From contig CM059624.1 of NCBI GenBank assembly GCA_030435675.1, positions 3,682,769-3,746,768 on the forward strand: DNA of 64,000 nucleotides, in the 5' to 3' direction. The notes under the pieces were generated by a model that saw only the letters and a program-made list of their open reading frames with translations, did no database searches and had not been told where the DNA came from. Below, in pieces: positions 48,901-59,973 of this stretch (positions are counted from its first letter, which is position 1; every line of letters starts with the position of its first letter). The position numbers were made by a program, and so were the translations under genes. This DNA is from Steinernema hermaphroditum. Lineage: Eukaryota; Nematoda; Chromadorea; Rhabditida; Steinernematidae.

Positions 48901-49817
48901 AGGAAAAGGGTCATGCGAACGGAACGAGCCAAGGGGGACATAATCCTTTGGTCCTTATGCAAAAAACTCGTAAAACACGAACGACCTCCACCGTCCATGA
49001 CATCGATTGAGCGGCGCGCGGGTGTTTGCAACAAACTCAGTAATACTCCACCAGTGGCGGTGCTCGTTAGGAGCTCGCCTGTGGCCTCCTCTCTTTTGTG
49101 GGAGAGGGTTGGAGGTCAGAGCGCCGACACGCCGATGATAGATGGGCGGACGGAAATGAAGCAGCTGCGTGATTATGGTGATGATAAACGAGGACATTTA
49201 ATGAAAAATCGACTTTTTTGGGCAGTGAAAAATGGAAGAGTTTGTGCTTTGAGTGTGCATGACTGCACATGCTGTGGAAATGAAAGGGAGGAAGCGGCTC
49301 TGAGGGGCGAATTAGAGGCGCCGCCCTGAATCGATTTGCTTAAGCCGAGATGGCGGGAAGGAAAGGCGCTTCTTTTAGGATTTCGGGGAGATGTGAAATG
49401 TGATACGATTGCGAGAAGAAGAATATCGAATTAGCGTTCTTTTGTCGTGTGGCAAAAGAAGCGTTTGTGAAGCGACTGGCGGGGGCTTTAGTTACGAAAT
49501 TCCGGCGGTTTGTTTAGGAAGATTTCAACTGATGTTTTTACGAAGAAAACATGAACAGGGCAGTGTAACAACTGCGCATATTTCAAGGCGTCTCCCAGAA
49601 TATTCAGAGACCATCATAACTACCAGGAATTGCCTGAAGTTGTATAACGTGCCATATCGTTTTCAGACATATCCAGAGAGACTAAAGCTGCACATAGAAC
49701 TGCCTACACAGTGAGTAATTCTGCGAAAGCTATCTTCGTACAACGTCCACGATTTATTGTGCACCAAACCACTAGTGCCCTTGTAAGGTGACGCCAGCGT
49801 TACAACAAACAACAGCG
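45999..49817. other. Intergenic with GC-rich islands, no complete gene
   Basis: 3.8 kb. GC-rich islands at 47090-47510 and 48910-49350 may be promoters or conserved non-coding DNA; the first contains an exon-like segment (47088-47181). A 101-codon minus-strand frame at 46370-46675 has no recognised domain. A dispersed repeat related to 4786-4830 lies at 48254-48300. Confidence 0.4.
47088..47181 (-). other. Exon-like segment with good splice sites
   Basis: Bounded by acceptor TTTTACAG (ending 47182) and donor GTAAGT (from 47087). In the open phase it encodes VAVAECTPKTVKIPPIDLSD then VSMSVYNAYR. Both splice signals are strong and the composition is coding-like. The gene it would belong to is unidentified; it could be an upstream exon of a minus-strand gene such as klc-2. 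Confidence 0.35.
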
Positions 49818-50914
49818 TCATATATTATTTTCCTTGCATGACATCTTCTTCGCGGATAGTGTAATCGACGGCATTGATCCTGTGCTACGCTTTTTCCTTG
49901 GTTCTGTTTCGCCTCCACTGCAGCAGATTGCTTTTCCGCTTTTGACTTCTTGAAATGTCTCTCCTTTTGGGCAACAGTAGTCGATTCCTTCTTCTCGTTT
50001 ACCGAATTCTTCTCCACTGGGACAACAGCCGATGTTTCCAGAGCTGGACTTGGCAGGGACCAGGCCAGAGGGACAGCAGAGACCAGATCCTTCTTGGTAG
50101 TTATCTGTTGGACCACAGCAAATGGCTGTGTCGTCAAGAACTTCTTTGAGAACCTTCTTCTTCGGGCAGCATAGGGCCTTCCCATTCCGTTCTTCCGCCA
50201 ATGTTTCTCCTTCAGGACAGCACAGCAAGGTTTCCTTCTTGACGGCGACTCTGTGCTGACCCTTTGGACACTCAACTTTCTCCATGGAGACACCCGTAGA
50301 AGCTAAAATTCCTAACTTTTCACATATTGAGATAGATGCAATTACAGATGCAATCGGGCTTGTCAGAACCAACGAAAATACAGTAGTCCCTCTGCAATTG
50401 GCTTAAATGAAAAGAGTGAATGTGTGGCTCACCATCCTTTCCAACAGCTGGCAGTCCCATCCATTAAGTGGGCATTGTCCGGAGATGAATTCAATTACTG
50501 AAACGCTTGGTGTAACCGAAGAAATCAACATTCAGCTACCGTTTCTAGCTGTGTACACGGTACACTCCTGATCAGAGACGCTTGTAGTCAGGATATAGTC
50601 TCGAATGTTGCTGTCATTCAGAGTGGTAAATCGCTTGAATGTCGTGAGCAGAGCGCAAGTCTTCTTCCCTTCATTCACTTTAACTCGATATCCAATCTTC
50701 TTTTTGTTGAATGCCAGTAGAGTGCATTCACCAGTACTGGACACACCCACTTCTTCGCCAAAGGTCCCATCGTAGTGAGAGCCCAGATAAGAGAATCGAA
50801 TACTGCATGATACCTAAGAGGTGATGCCAAGGCGGACATACTCTGCTCAAACTATACCTGTGTTAGTAAAAGAAAGAGCGAAATCAAAAGAATGCAAAGC
50901 ACCTGTGTGAGCAT
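49818..50914 (-). CDS. Secreted Cys-Cys dyad repeat protein, short member, 308 aa (CC-1)
   Basis: Exons (minus): 50858-50914, 50540-50813, 50433-50497, 50346-50391, 49818-50302. Signal peptide MLTQVLCILLISLFLLLTQ. Residues ~20-150: N-terminal cysteine-containing domain (SCSIRFSYLGSHYDGTFGEE, GECTLLAF, KIGYRV, KTCALL, RDYILTTS, ISGQC, DCQLLERM). From ~153: repeats LLCCPEGETLAEERNGKALC and so on, seven CC dyads. The protein then leaves the repeat pattern (GGETEPRKKRSTGSMPSITL) and stops, so it is shorter than its paralogs (13-14 dyads); a C-terminal deletion or frameshift near 49915 is likely. Exons 2, 3 and 4 have the same lengths (274, 65, 46 nt) as the paralogs. Function unknown. Confidence 0.8.
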
Positions 50915-52345
50915 TCGAGCAGCGGAGAAAGAGTTTCTAAAATCCTTTTCATCATGAAAACTTCACGCAAAGTAACGCCTGCCAATGCGTTTTGTTGCTA
51001 AGGAAGTGCGGGATTTGCAGTGAGCTTTGCTGACGATACGAGCTTCGCCAGTGAAAATGCTCGTTGTGGATAGTGACAATTAAACAGATCTCAGAACATT
51101 CGAACGCGCCATTTTCAACGTTGGAAATTTGAAAATACGTCCGACATGGGCATCCGAGCGTTCACCGATGAAGACGAGTACCAACTGAGCACAGAGGATG
51201 CAAGCAATGATGCTGACGTTAGCGATCATGAATCAGATATCCGACTCCGACACCGATGAATAAGACGTTATTGCGATGACGAAGAAGCTGTCTTGTACAA
51301 TTCATACAATACAGGAAGAAGACTGTAATAGATGTACGTGGCCAACGCAGATGACCGTGTTGGTCCAGACTTCCCTCTAGGACTCCCCCTTAGGAATAGA
51401 TAGATTAATGGGGGTTTGTACGGTCGCCGGAAAGCATAGCGTCAATAGTTTATCATAACTATTTTAAAAAATCGCTTTCCTCCGTGAGACCGAAATCTAT
51501 TCAGTAGAAATTCGCTAGCTCCTTGGAATACAGAATGTTGTCGACAATACAAATCACGGAACCGTATTCTGCTCACTAAATTTTATTTATGTACAAAAAT
51601 AAAATTACACTATTGGGTTGTTAATTTGAAAACGGGTCACTCCGTAAATATCCTTTATTTTCATAAGTTTTACTCTCAGGGAAGAATAGAATAGGCGCGT
51701 TGTTGAGTACAGTGAGCTTTTGGTCATTCGGTGGTCATTTCTTGGCACCTAGACATGGCGAACTGCGAAGTGGTGGATGGTGTTAACTGTACACCGAGTG
51801 TCTTGTATCACATGTATCGTTAGCTCTAACCTTCTGAACGGACCTAACGCATCGCTGTGGTCGTTTCTGATAAGCTAAGTATTTCAACAGACAATGGCGA
51901 CATGTAGTTCTGTCCGAGCCGTATTTTTCCAAGTTGACCTTTACCAAGGCGTTTCTGTTTGCTGTTCATATAGCACTCTCTGCCGACTATCTTGCCTTCA
52001 CCTGTGCTCACACACAAATAAAGATATCAGAGCAAACCACTCAGAATAGGATAAACGAGTCGAAAATGGGACCAAAAGAATTTTTTTGTCCCTATTCCCT
52101 GTATGTACATTCTACCAACGAGCCATATGGATGTAGGCCACAAGGTGGGCTGATCTTATCACTGGTGATTACTGTGTGTAAAATAAATGTATTGTACATG
52201 GACGTTGCAATCGTTGCGAGAGTGACCCGCTTTCAACTTGAAAAACCAATAATTTGTTGACTTAGAATAATTTATTCCACTATAATACTCATTTTGACAA
52301 TTTTCGACACAATACATAAATTCAAATACAACCAATCAACCATGC
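50915..52345. other. Intergenic, dispersed element fragment, no gene
   Basis: Promoter side of CC-1 to about 51110, then a fragment shared with 61904-62021 (see 51146-51277). The rest is AT-rich. A plus-strand frame at 51934-52260 of 108 codons has no domain; I do not call it. Confidence 0.45.
51146..51277 (+). mobile_element. Dispersed sequence fragment, possible transposase 5' end
   Basis: Encodes MGIRAFTDEDEYQLSTEDAS then NDADVSDHESDIRLRHR and a stop: an acidic Asp/Glu/Ser start of the kind seen in piggyBac-type transposases. Bases 51161-51277 recur inverted at 61904-62021. The transposase link is an inference from composition only. Confidence 0.35.
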
Positions 52346-53719
52346 TTACCAGATGCACGTTTTCGGTGGCGTAAATTTAGAACCTGGAGGACAGCAATAC
52401 GAGAAATTGTCTTTGTGGTGCAACGCTAAATGCAAGTCACAACATCCAGTATATCCATTAGCAGCTCTCGAAGGAACAGTGTCGTTCCCACAACAATTTT
52501 CCCCGTATTCGTTCGTTCTATAGAAGTACCCCTGTGGACAGCACCATCCACTGTTCGCGTCGTAGTTGCTATGCGCGCTGCAGCATCTTGGACTTCCGTT
52601 GTGGATGCCTTTGAAAACTTGTCCATATGGACAGCAAACAGCCTTTCCGCCACTGATCGACTGCATATCGTGGCCTTCTGGACAACAATAGTCGATGTCT
52701 TCCTCTCTTTTGACAAATATTTCTCCCGGTGGACAGCAGTAGTCGGTTTCGTTTTCTGCTTTGACTAGAACTCTCCCAACCGGGCAGCAACCAGTGTGTC
52801 CGCTTTTAGATGTAGAAGGGATGAGACCTGATGGACAACAATGTTCGTGGCCATCTTCTGAAGAGTACTTCTGAAGAGTCCTTCAGGACATGCGCTGGTC
52901 GTACTATTCTCGGTCTCATCTCCAATGAGGTGGCACACAGCCTTCCCGTTCACTATCTCCTTGAGTGTCTGATTGGATGGGCAACAGTAAGCCTTTCCAT
53001 GTCGCTCATCCGCCACTTGCTCTCCACGCGGACAGCACAGATGCTTCTCTTTCGTCAACTCAGCTCTGATTTCGCCAAACGGACACTCTATCACACTAGT
53101 TGTATCACCCTTTTGTGCTGAAACATTCCAGTCATAACGACTTTACGAATAGTAACTTACATATGCAATCACCGTTATCCGTCCCAACATAAATACAGTA
53201 ATCTTTCTGAATGATGTGATTACTTGCTGAAATGACTCATAGTCTTACAATTTTCCAAAGTAGAGCGCAGTCCATTTCAATAGGATTACAGGGTCCCGTC
53301 ACGATTTCGCTCACTAAAATAGCCACAAAATGTTCGATTATAACTCCGATTTACCATTTCTGACAATGTGCCTATCGCAAATGTCGCTGTTCCTATTGAT
53401 GCTGAGAATATAGTCACGTGTACTGTAGTCCGTCATTGGCGCAAATCGGAAGAATTCAGTGAGAAGAGCACAGCTGAATCCGCTGTCAGTCTTTGCAACG
53501 CGAAAGCCAATTCGCTTTTCATTCGACGCCAGAAAACTGCATTCGTCAACGTAACTGACCATAACCGGCACTTTGAAATCTCCCACAAATCGAGCATCGA
53601 GATAAGTGTATGTGATGTGACAGAGAACCTAAGTGGTATGATATGATTTGGCGTGAGCAGTTGAGTATTACGTTGACTACGAAGGCCGACACAAGAATGA
53701 AGTATGAAGTCAATAACAT
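52346..53719 (-). pseudogene. Cys-Cys dyad repeat gene with one-base frameshift (CC-2)
   Basis: Exons (minus): 53672-53719, 53355-53628, 53249-53313, 53161-53206, then 52346-53117. Signal peptide MLLTSYFILVSAFVVN; N-terminal domain diverged (TYTYLDARFVGDFK, DECSFLAS, KIGFRV, SCALLTEFF, RDYILSIN, GPCNP, DCALLWKI, DYCIYVGTD). The repeat exon begins IECPFGEIRAELTKEKHLCC, but near 52855-52880, at a direct duplication of ACTCTTCAGAAG, the frame is off by one; the downstream frame runs EHCCPSGLIPSTSKSGHTGC to KTCIW and a stop at 52346. One missing base accounts for it. Either a pseudogene or a sequence error; exon lengths otherwise match the paralogs. Confidence 0.75.
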
Positions 53720-54589
53720 GCAGATCGAGGTAGTGGGAGGACATAACAACAACGCATTCCAGAAATGATGTTTGCAGGGAGCAAACGCTATTGGCAACGT
53801 CTCGTCAAGTTGTGCGCGTGAATGGGCAAGGTGACTGACTCGTGTTTCTATGGAAGCGGGCCGCGGTAGCGGAACGCATAGTTAACATTTTAGGTCTGCG
53901 ACGAGACTCAACGACTAGTTGCGCATGTTTAATCCATTACACAGTATAACGAATGTCTTGGAAAAGCTGTTCTTGTCAAAGGGGTGAATGAAGAATGATG
54001 CATCTGCGACATTCTTTACTACACACCGTTTTTGCTTTCTCTGAGCAAATGTACAAGGTTTCAAGTTACGAGAATTGGAATCATGTCCAAGATTAGAATC
54101 AACATTGGTAGTACTCCGGACCATTCGTGCCGCTCCCTATCTTCATGATGACAGTACGGAACATCTCTATTACGTCCTTTGCGATGTGCAGTAAAGATTT
54201 GGATCGTATGCAACAACCTTTTAGTGCACAAACAGCAAGCCATCGTTGCAGTATTCTCAATCGTTCCTATGAAAGCACCTCTTTCTTCTTATTGTCATGA
54301 TTACCGTACGGAGACTGCTTGTCGAAAACCTTACGACAAGTGTATCATCTTAAAATGTGTTGTTGAAATGTGTCAGGACTACGATAGGATTGTAAGGGAT
54401 AGAAGCTGCCCCAATTCAATGTTGATAATAACACATGGTAAAACAGTTTTCCAGGATTCATGATTACAGTCCATAGTCAAAAACCTCAAGATAATGGGCA
54501 TTGCAATGCGTTAATCCGTTTTTCCCATCCAGTAATTGTTGTATTCAAAGAGATCATACATAAGAACATGTTAAAACTGGCAAACGAAG
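53720..54589. other. Intergenic, no gene
   Basis: 870 bp. Bases 53720-53830 are upstream of CC-2. Short open frames at 54061-54463 on both strands have cysteines but no dyad pattern, signal peptide or splice support. Confidence 0.45.
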
Positions 54590-56542
54590 CTAGGCCGTAC
54601 AAAGGTAGCCCCCAGCCGAAGTGAGTTCCGCTCTCGTATATGCTAAAGGACAGCATTGAAGAGAACCATCATCCGCGAGAACAGCATTCGGGTTATCGTT
54701 TGGACAGCACCTGACCTTTCCGTTTGGCGCTCTTTTCAATTTCCAGTCAGAGTAGCAGCATTCGACATCGTTTCCATTTCGTTGAGAAAACCACCCATTT
54801 GGGCAGCAAGTTCCGCTGGCACTGTCATAGTTGCTGTCCACTAAGCAGCACTGAGGCACTCCATTGTTGTAGCCTTTTAAGATATAACCATTGGCACAAC
54901 AAGAGGATTTTCCGCTTTTGACTTCATAAAATGTCGTTCCTTGCGGGCAGCAGTAGTCCACTCCTCCTTCGCGTTTAGCGAATTCTTCTCCACTGGGACA
55001 ACAGCCGATGCTTCCAGAGCTGGACTTGGAAGGGACCAGGCCAGAGGCACAGCAGCGTTCAAGGCCACTTCCAGAAGAGAATTGCTTCCCTGTTGGGCAG
55101 CAGAATGAAGTTCCTGTCTTGTAGTTATCACTTGGATTGCAACAGATTGATTTCTCTTTGAAGATTCCCTTCAACTTCTTGTTCGGAGGGCAACAGTAGG
55201 CCTTTCTATTTCTCTCTTCCGCAAAAGTTTCTCCTTCACGACAGCACAGCAATGTTCCCTTCTTCACGGCGACTCTGTGCTGACCCTTTGGACATTCAAC
55301 TTTCTCCATGGAGACACCCGTAGAAGCTAAAATTCCTAACTTTTCACACAGTGAGATAGATGCAATTACAGATGCAATCGGGTTTGTCGGAACCAACGAA
55401 GATACAGTAGTCCTTCTAAACTTACTAATTTAAAGCGACAGTGTCAGCGTGAAAAAATTTCGTCAAATCTTTCTGAGAGTTCCACAACCCCACCCAGTTT
55501 TTGACGGCAAACACGATGGTGAATTTTTTTTCCGGAATTTTTTGATGCAGTTATGCCTATGAGGACAAAAGACAAGCAGTTTAAGTAGAACCCAAGTAAT
55601 AGCTGGCTATTCTACAGATAAAATTGCGATCTGGATTTTAAGGAAGCTTGTTGACATTCAGAACGGACTAAGAACGTCGAAGAAAAAATTCCGGCCACAC
55701 GGGGGGACCGAACTCTGATGCACAGTCTCCAAGAACAGCGCACTACCACTTCGCCAAACGCGCCCTTGATGGTAGAGTGTTCGGGTAATATATGCTGCAG
55801 GAAATGGCTACAGTAGACAAATCGAAATTATCAGGGACCTCGTGCTAAGGCCAAGCAAAATCCAGTGAATGCCAGCTTCCGGTAGAAGGATTGTAGCTCG
55901 AAAACCTGCAGGCCTGCAGGGAAACGGATTTCACCATCGTGTTTGCCGTCAAAAACTGGGTGGGGTTTTGGAACTCTCAGAAAGATTTGACGAAATTTTT
56001 TCACGCTGACACTGTCCCTTTAAGGAGTGGATGTGCTTTTGGCTCACCATCTTTTCCAACAGTTTACAGTCCCATCTGTCAGGTGTGCATCGGCCAGAGA
56101 TGAATTGAGTCACTGAAACGCTTGGTAGAACGAGAAAAATCACCTTTCAGCTACCGTTCTTAGATGTGTTGACAGTGCAGACCTGATCAGAGACGCTTGT
56201 AGTCAGGATATAGTCTCGGATGTTGTTGTCACTCAGAGTGGTAAATCGCTTAAATGTCGTGAGCAGAGCGCAAGTCTTCTTCCCTTCATCCACTTTAACT
56301 CGATATCCAATCTTCTTTTTGTTGAATGCCAGTAGAGTGCATTCGCCAGCACTGGACACACCCACTTCTTCGCCAAAGGTCCCATCGTAGCGAGAGCCAA
56401 GATAGGAGAACCGAATACTACATGATACCTAAGAAGTGGTGCCGAAGCTGAGCATATTCTGTTCATAATATACATGTGTCACCTGAAGAAAGATCAAAAG
56501 CAGAAGAATATAAAGCATAAAGAGCCGCTGGGTGTGCCTCAT
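54590..56542 (-). CDS. Secreted Cys-Cys dyad repeat protein, 393 aa (CC-3)
   Basis: Exons (minus): 56483-56542, 56155-56428, 56048-56112, 55370-55415, 54590-55326. Signal peptide from MRHTQRLFMLYILLLLIFLQ. N-terminal domain as in CC-1 (nearly identical in exon 2), then 13 CC dyads spaced mostly 17 residues: ERNRKAYCCPPNKKLKGIF, DNYKTGTSFCCPTGKQFSS, KREGGVDYCCPQGTTFYEV, and so on, ending SAGGYLCTA. Intron 3 is 632 bp because it contains a 586-bp TTAA-flanked element; without it the intron would be 42 nt, close to 41 nt in CC-1. The element sits only ~14 nt from the acceptor. Secreted, disulfide-rich; function unknown. Confidence 0.85.
55434..56019. mobile_element. 586-bp TTAA-flanked inverted-repeat element
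   Basis: Terminal repeats begin AGCGACAGTGTCAGCGTG (55434) and end with the complement at 56019; the arms pair over about 90 bp (to ~55522 and from ~55930). TTAA flanks both ends (55430-55433, 56020-56023), the target-site duplication of piggyBac-type transposons. No transposase. Internally, on the minus strand, TGGCGAAGTGG (55746-55756) is a consensus Pol III box A and GAGTTCGGTCC (55705-55715) a near-consensus box B, a tRNA-like segment. Lies in intron 3 of CC-3. Confidence 0.82.
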
Positions 56543-56544
56543 TC

Positions 56545-57465
56545 AAATGTTTCCAAAATCTCTGAAACCCATTCGTAACATCAGATGCATCACACGATAA
56601 ATCGTTGACAACGCCATGTGCTGCTAGTGCAGTAGAATTTGCAAAATACCAGTAAACTCTGTTCCCCATACTATCACGACAACAATATAGTACATGATTT
56701 CTAAATCAAATAGACAGTGCATTAAGTGGCTCACTTCCAAATAGCTCATTATTTGTCAACTTGCATTAGCAGCTGGCGGTGAAAAGAGAAGAATGCAAAG
56801 AACCTGTGTGTCCCATTCTAAAAATGGAGAAAGAGTTCCTAAAATATCCTCCTCTATTCCGTCGTGAAAACTTCGTGCAAAAGAGCGACTGGTAATGCGA
56901 TTTGTTGCCAAGGCAGTGTGCATTTTGCAGACAGCCGTCACGGCTCTGCTGACGATACGAGCTCCGCCAGTGAAAGTCCTCGTTGTCCTCGTAAGTCGCA
57001 ATGTTTCGGCACCCTGAACCTGACGCGAGTGGTGCTTCGCACACAAAGCTCGCCAGTGTAGACTTCAGTTATTCTCTCGCTAAGGACACGTGCGTTGAAG
57101 ATTTTGAGCGGTCTAAAAGAGCAGGCCCGGTGTAAAGTTGTTTCGGGCAAAGGAAAATAAAAAAATAAAAATCAGAAAGAAAGCCAAAGATTAGAAAGTA
57201 GGCGCACTTGACTTTCAAAAGCGTTTCCTAAAAGTCCCTTCTAAAACCCATCAGAAACTTCATGGAAACAGATGCGTCACACGCTATTTCACAATCAACA
57301 AAGCGATTTGCTGCTAGTGCGGAAAGATTTGCAAAATAACAGTTAATTTTGATCGCTGTACTTTCGATGCCCAAATTTCTAAATTTAACAGACATCATCA
57401 CACAGTACATTATTCAAAATGGCTTATTGCTTGCCAACGATGCAATAGCAGGCGCTCAGCGCCGA
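56545..57465. repeat. Duplicated CC-gene upstream region
   Basis: 56545-56775 (upstream of CC-3) matches 57225-57465: both contain GCTGCTAGTGC, GATTTGCAAAATA and, near the end, ATTAGCAG(C/G). Between them, 56760-56990 matches the start and upstream region of CC-1 (50880-51060): GAATGCAAAG-ACCTGTGTG, GGAGAAAGAGTT, CTGACGATACGAGCT. So a CC-1-like first exon and promoter relic is sandwiched between two copies of the CC-3 upstream sequence. Confidence 0.65.
56760..56990 (-). pseudogene. Relic of a CC-family first exon and promoter
   Basis: Resembles 50880-51060, which covers the signal-peptide exon and upstream of CC-1, but the frame is broken and no second exon follows. Evidence of a lost CC-family copy. 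Confidence 0.55.
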
Positions 57466-59973
57466 AATAACAGAATATAAGACCATAAGCAGTAATCTTG
57501 CAAGCGTCGTGTAGTATAAGTTGCAAAACGCAAAACAACATAAGCGTAATGTGGTCGAGTAAGAGCGCTGCCTGGAAACGTGTCAATCAGATACTCTTAT
57601 AGGATGTGATTTCAAAAGTCGTCATGACAATTCCGTCCCACATTGCTCCAATGCGACACGACAATATCACCCCACATGTTTCCACTCCTTTTTTCATCCC
57701 GACAAACAATTGCAGAATAAGAGCGTTAGAAAGAGGTGACACATAAGAAATAACTGTGGCGGGTCTTCAATGTACAGCCAGTTTTGAAGGTGTCCACAGG
57801 ACTCACCTCGTCTTAGTGAGCGACGACGAACTGATGGTATGTATATTCGTATGCATTTTGAAATTAAAGGGTTGAGGGCGGTGACGAAGACCTTTAGAGA
57901 GTTAGATACACGATATGTTTAGCGCGCATAGAGTTCTTCTGTTTCGACGATTTCTAGGAGACTATTCATTGTAGGCGATCGAGAAACGCTTCTGTTAATA
58001 AGCCCGTGCCAGGCTTCCATTTCTTACTTTGAGTGGGGTTGGACAAGTTCTCTTCGAATTGGTCAACAACCATCAAATGTGCATCCGACGGAACGATCCG
58101 ATATTTGATCTTTCCGCATTGAATCCAGGCCAATGTGAGTGTTAACGAAATACGTGAACAAATCGTTCATTTTGACCGATTCATCCCAGAGAGCACAAAA
58201 GGACTAACAACCGGAAATGTGGTGGTAGAAAAAAGCGGTGGTGTTGCTGTGTTCAACGCCGGTATGGGTTTATTTTTTCGGGTCTTTGAAACCGACTGCT
58301 CCTTTGCGTACGGAAAAATACATACGAACATGTCGGTTGTCTGTCCATATATGGGGGATGAGTAATCGAACATTCACTAATGTGCTGTGTTCGCACCAGA
58401 AACGTGGATTACGTTAGTGGATGCCGTCAGCAGTTGCGTCATTACTCTTCACAATCACTTCACCTTTTTTGTGTTTTCAATGCCCTTTCCATAATACTTA
58501 AATTCTGTTCGGACAGCTTGTAATGATCATCGATGAAACAAATAACCGTTATCTTTTTATGTGTCATGTGCTTCAAGCATGAGTCGATCTATGACTTTCA
58601 TTCTTGAGCAGCATTAAACATAGTTGGTGGACTTTTTATCAGTTTTGCTCATTGTGCAATATACTTGTTACCAGAAAACACAGTGTAGACGATTTGCTAT
58701 CTAGTAGTTTCAAGACGGCTTACTGTTCATGAACATATCGTATGTATTCATCACCACATATCAGTAATGTTCCTTCGTGTTGCGATCTGAAAGGTAGCTG
58801 TCAGACAACACCGCGGAGATAAAAGCCTAAAAAGTTGTTTGCCTGCTTCGTGCTATTTCGGTCGATAGACAGACGAAGATAACGTTGCGACACACAATGT
58901 TTCTCTGAGGTGACGCTTCTCAAAATCGAAGCAAAAATTCACCAAAAAATATGGTATTTTTCAGGTTGAAAGGGGCTGACAAGCAGCATGGCGATAAGAG
59001 CGGTCAGTATGCAGACAAATGTCGAATGGATTTCCTAAAAGAGCATTGAGATCAAAATCAACAGTTGCCTTACTGATAAGGGATCTTGGACAAGCAACGT
59101 CGTTCGACCTTCTGATCTTTGGTAGCCAAGCTTGTATTAGGCAGTGCACATACAGCAAATTAAACTGATGAAAGACGAACATCTGAGGAATGCATGAAAA
59201 GAATACTTTGACGACAGGATAGTATCGTTTGGTTCACTGACTCCGGTGCCGCCTCAGAAAGTGAAGCCAGAATCAAGCAAGTGAGATGTGTCTTAGATTT
59301 TACAGTATTAAAGACTAGTGTTCATGAAGGAAATCTAAATCCCTTCAAAGTGCTTAGGTCTTTTTCTGACTGCCAGTCAGAAGCAACGATTCCACCTTAA
59401 TGCCAAAGGAGAGTGAATGACCGAGCAACGTACAACACTACTGTGAAATATGTGTAGTACTTCACAGGCTCGCCTTTACTCCGAAGAGCGCCACGCGGGT
59501 CTTGTCGGGGCGATCTGAAGTGGGAGTTGACAGGTTGACCAGCTTGTTCAACTAGAGCAAGAGAGAGAAGTGCAAGACAACTGATTTATGCTACATCTAG
59601 TCGAGAGACTGACAATATAGACAATACAGGGCTACTTAAAGGGACTGTTTAGATAGACTGTCTGTATAAAACATCGTAAAAGATGGGAGAAATCCATCGC
59701 ATTTGCGACACTACGACTTGAATAGAATCCATTTAGTAGAGTGGCTGGCGGTTTGACTACAGAACCATAGAGAAAAAGCAGAGACACTTTCGTCTACTTG
59801 AGCAGAACACGGACAGTAGACGCTTAAAAAACTGTTTTCGTTCTTCATCTGACCGATAAGCACTGTCTTCCGATCCAGTGATAACAACACAAAAACCACC
59901 CTTCAGCACAGAAATAAAATCTTCACACCCTATTAAAGAGCGCGTGCGCCACTGATAAGCCATTCACGCAAAG
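57466..59973. other. Intergenic with possible orphan exons
   Basis: 2.5 kb. On the plus strand about 58007-58132 is open and encodes GQVLFELVNNHQMCIRRN then DPIFDLSALNPGQ before a donor GTGAGT at 58134; 58191-58259 is another open piece (STKGLTTGNVVVEKSGGVAV) after an acceptor, but joining them makes a TAG at the seam. Possibly a decayed gene. Nothing else recognised. Confidence 0.35.

Noticed and set aside
51934..52260. 108-codon plus-strand frame upstream of CC-2's 3' end
   Set aside because: No domain, weak start context, codon use unlike neighbouring genes.
58007..58259. Two open pieces on the plus strand that look like adjacent exons
   Set aside because: Joining them at the best GT-AG sites creates an in-frame TAG; kept only as a possible decayed gene.
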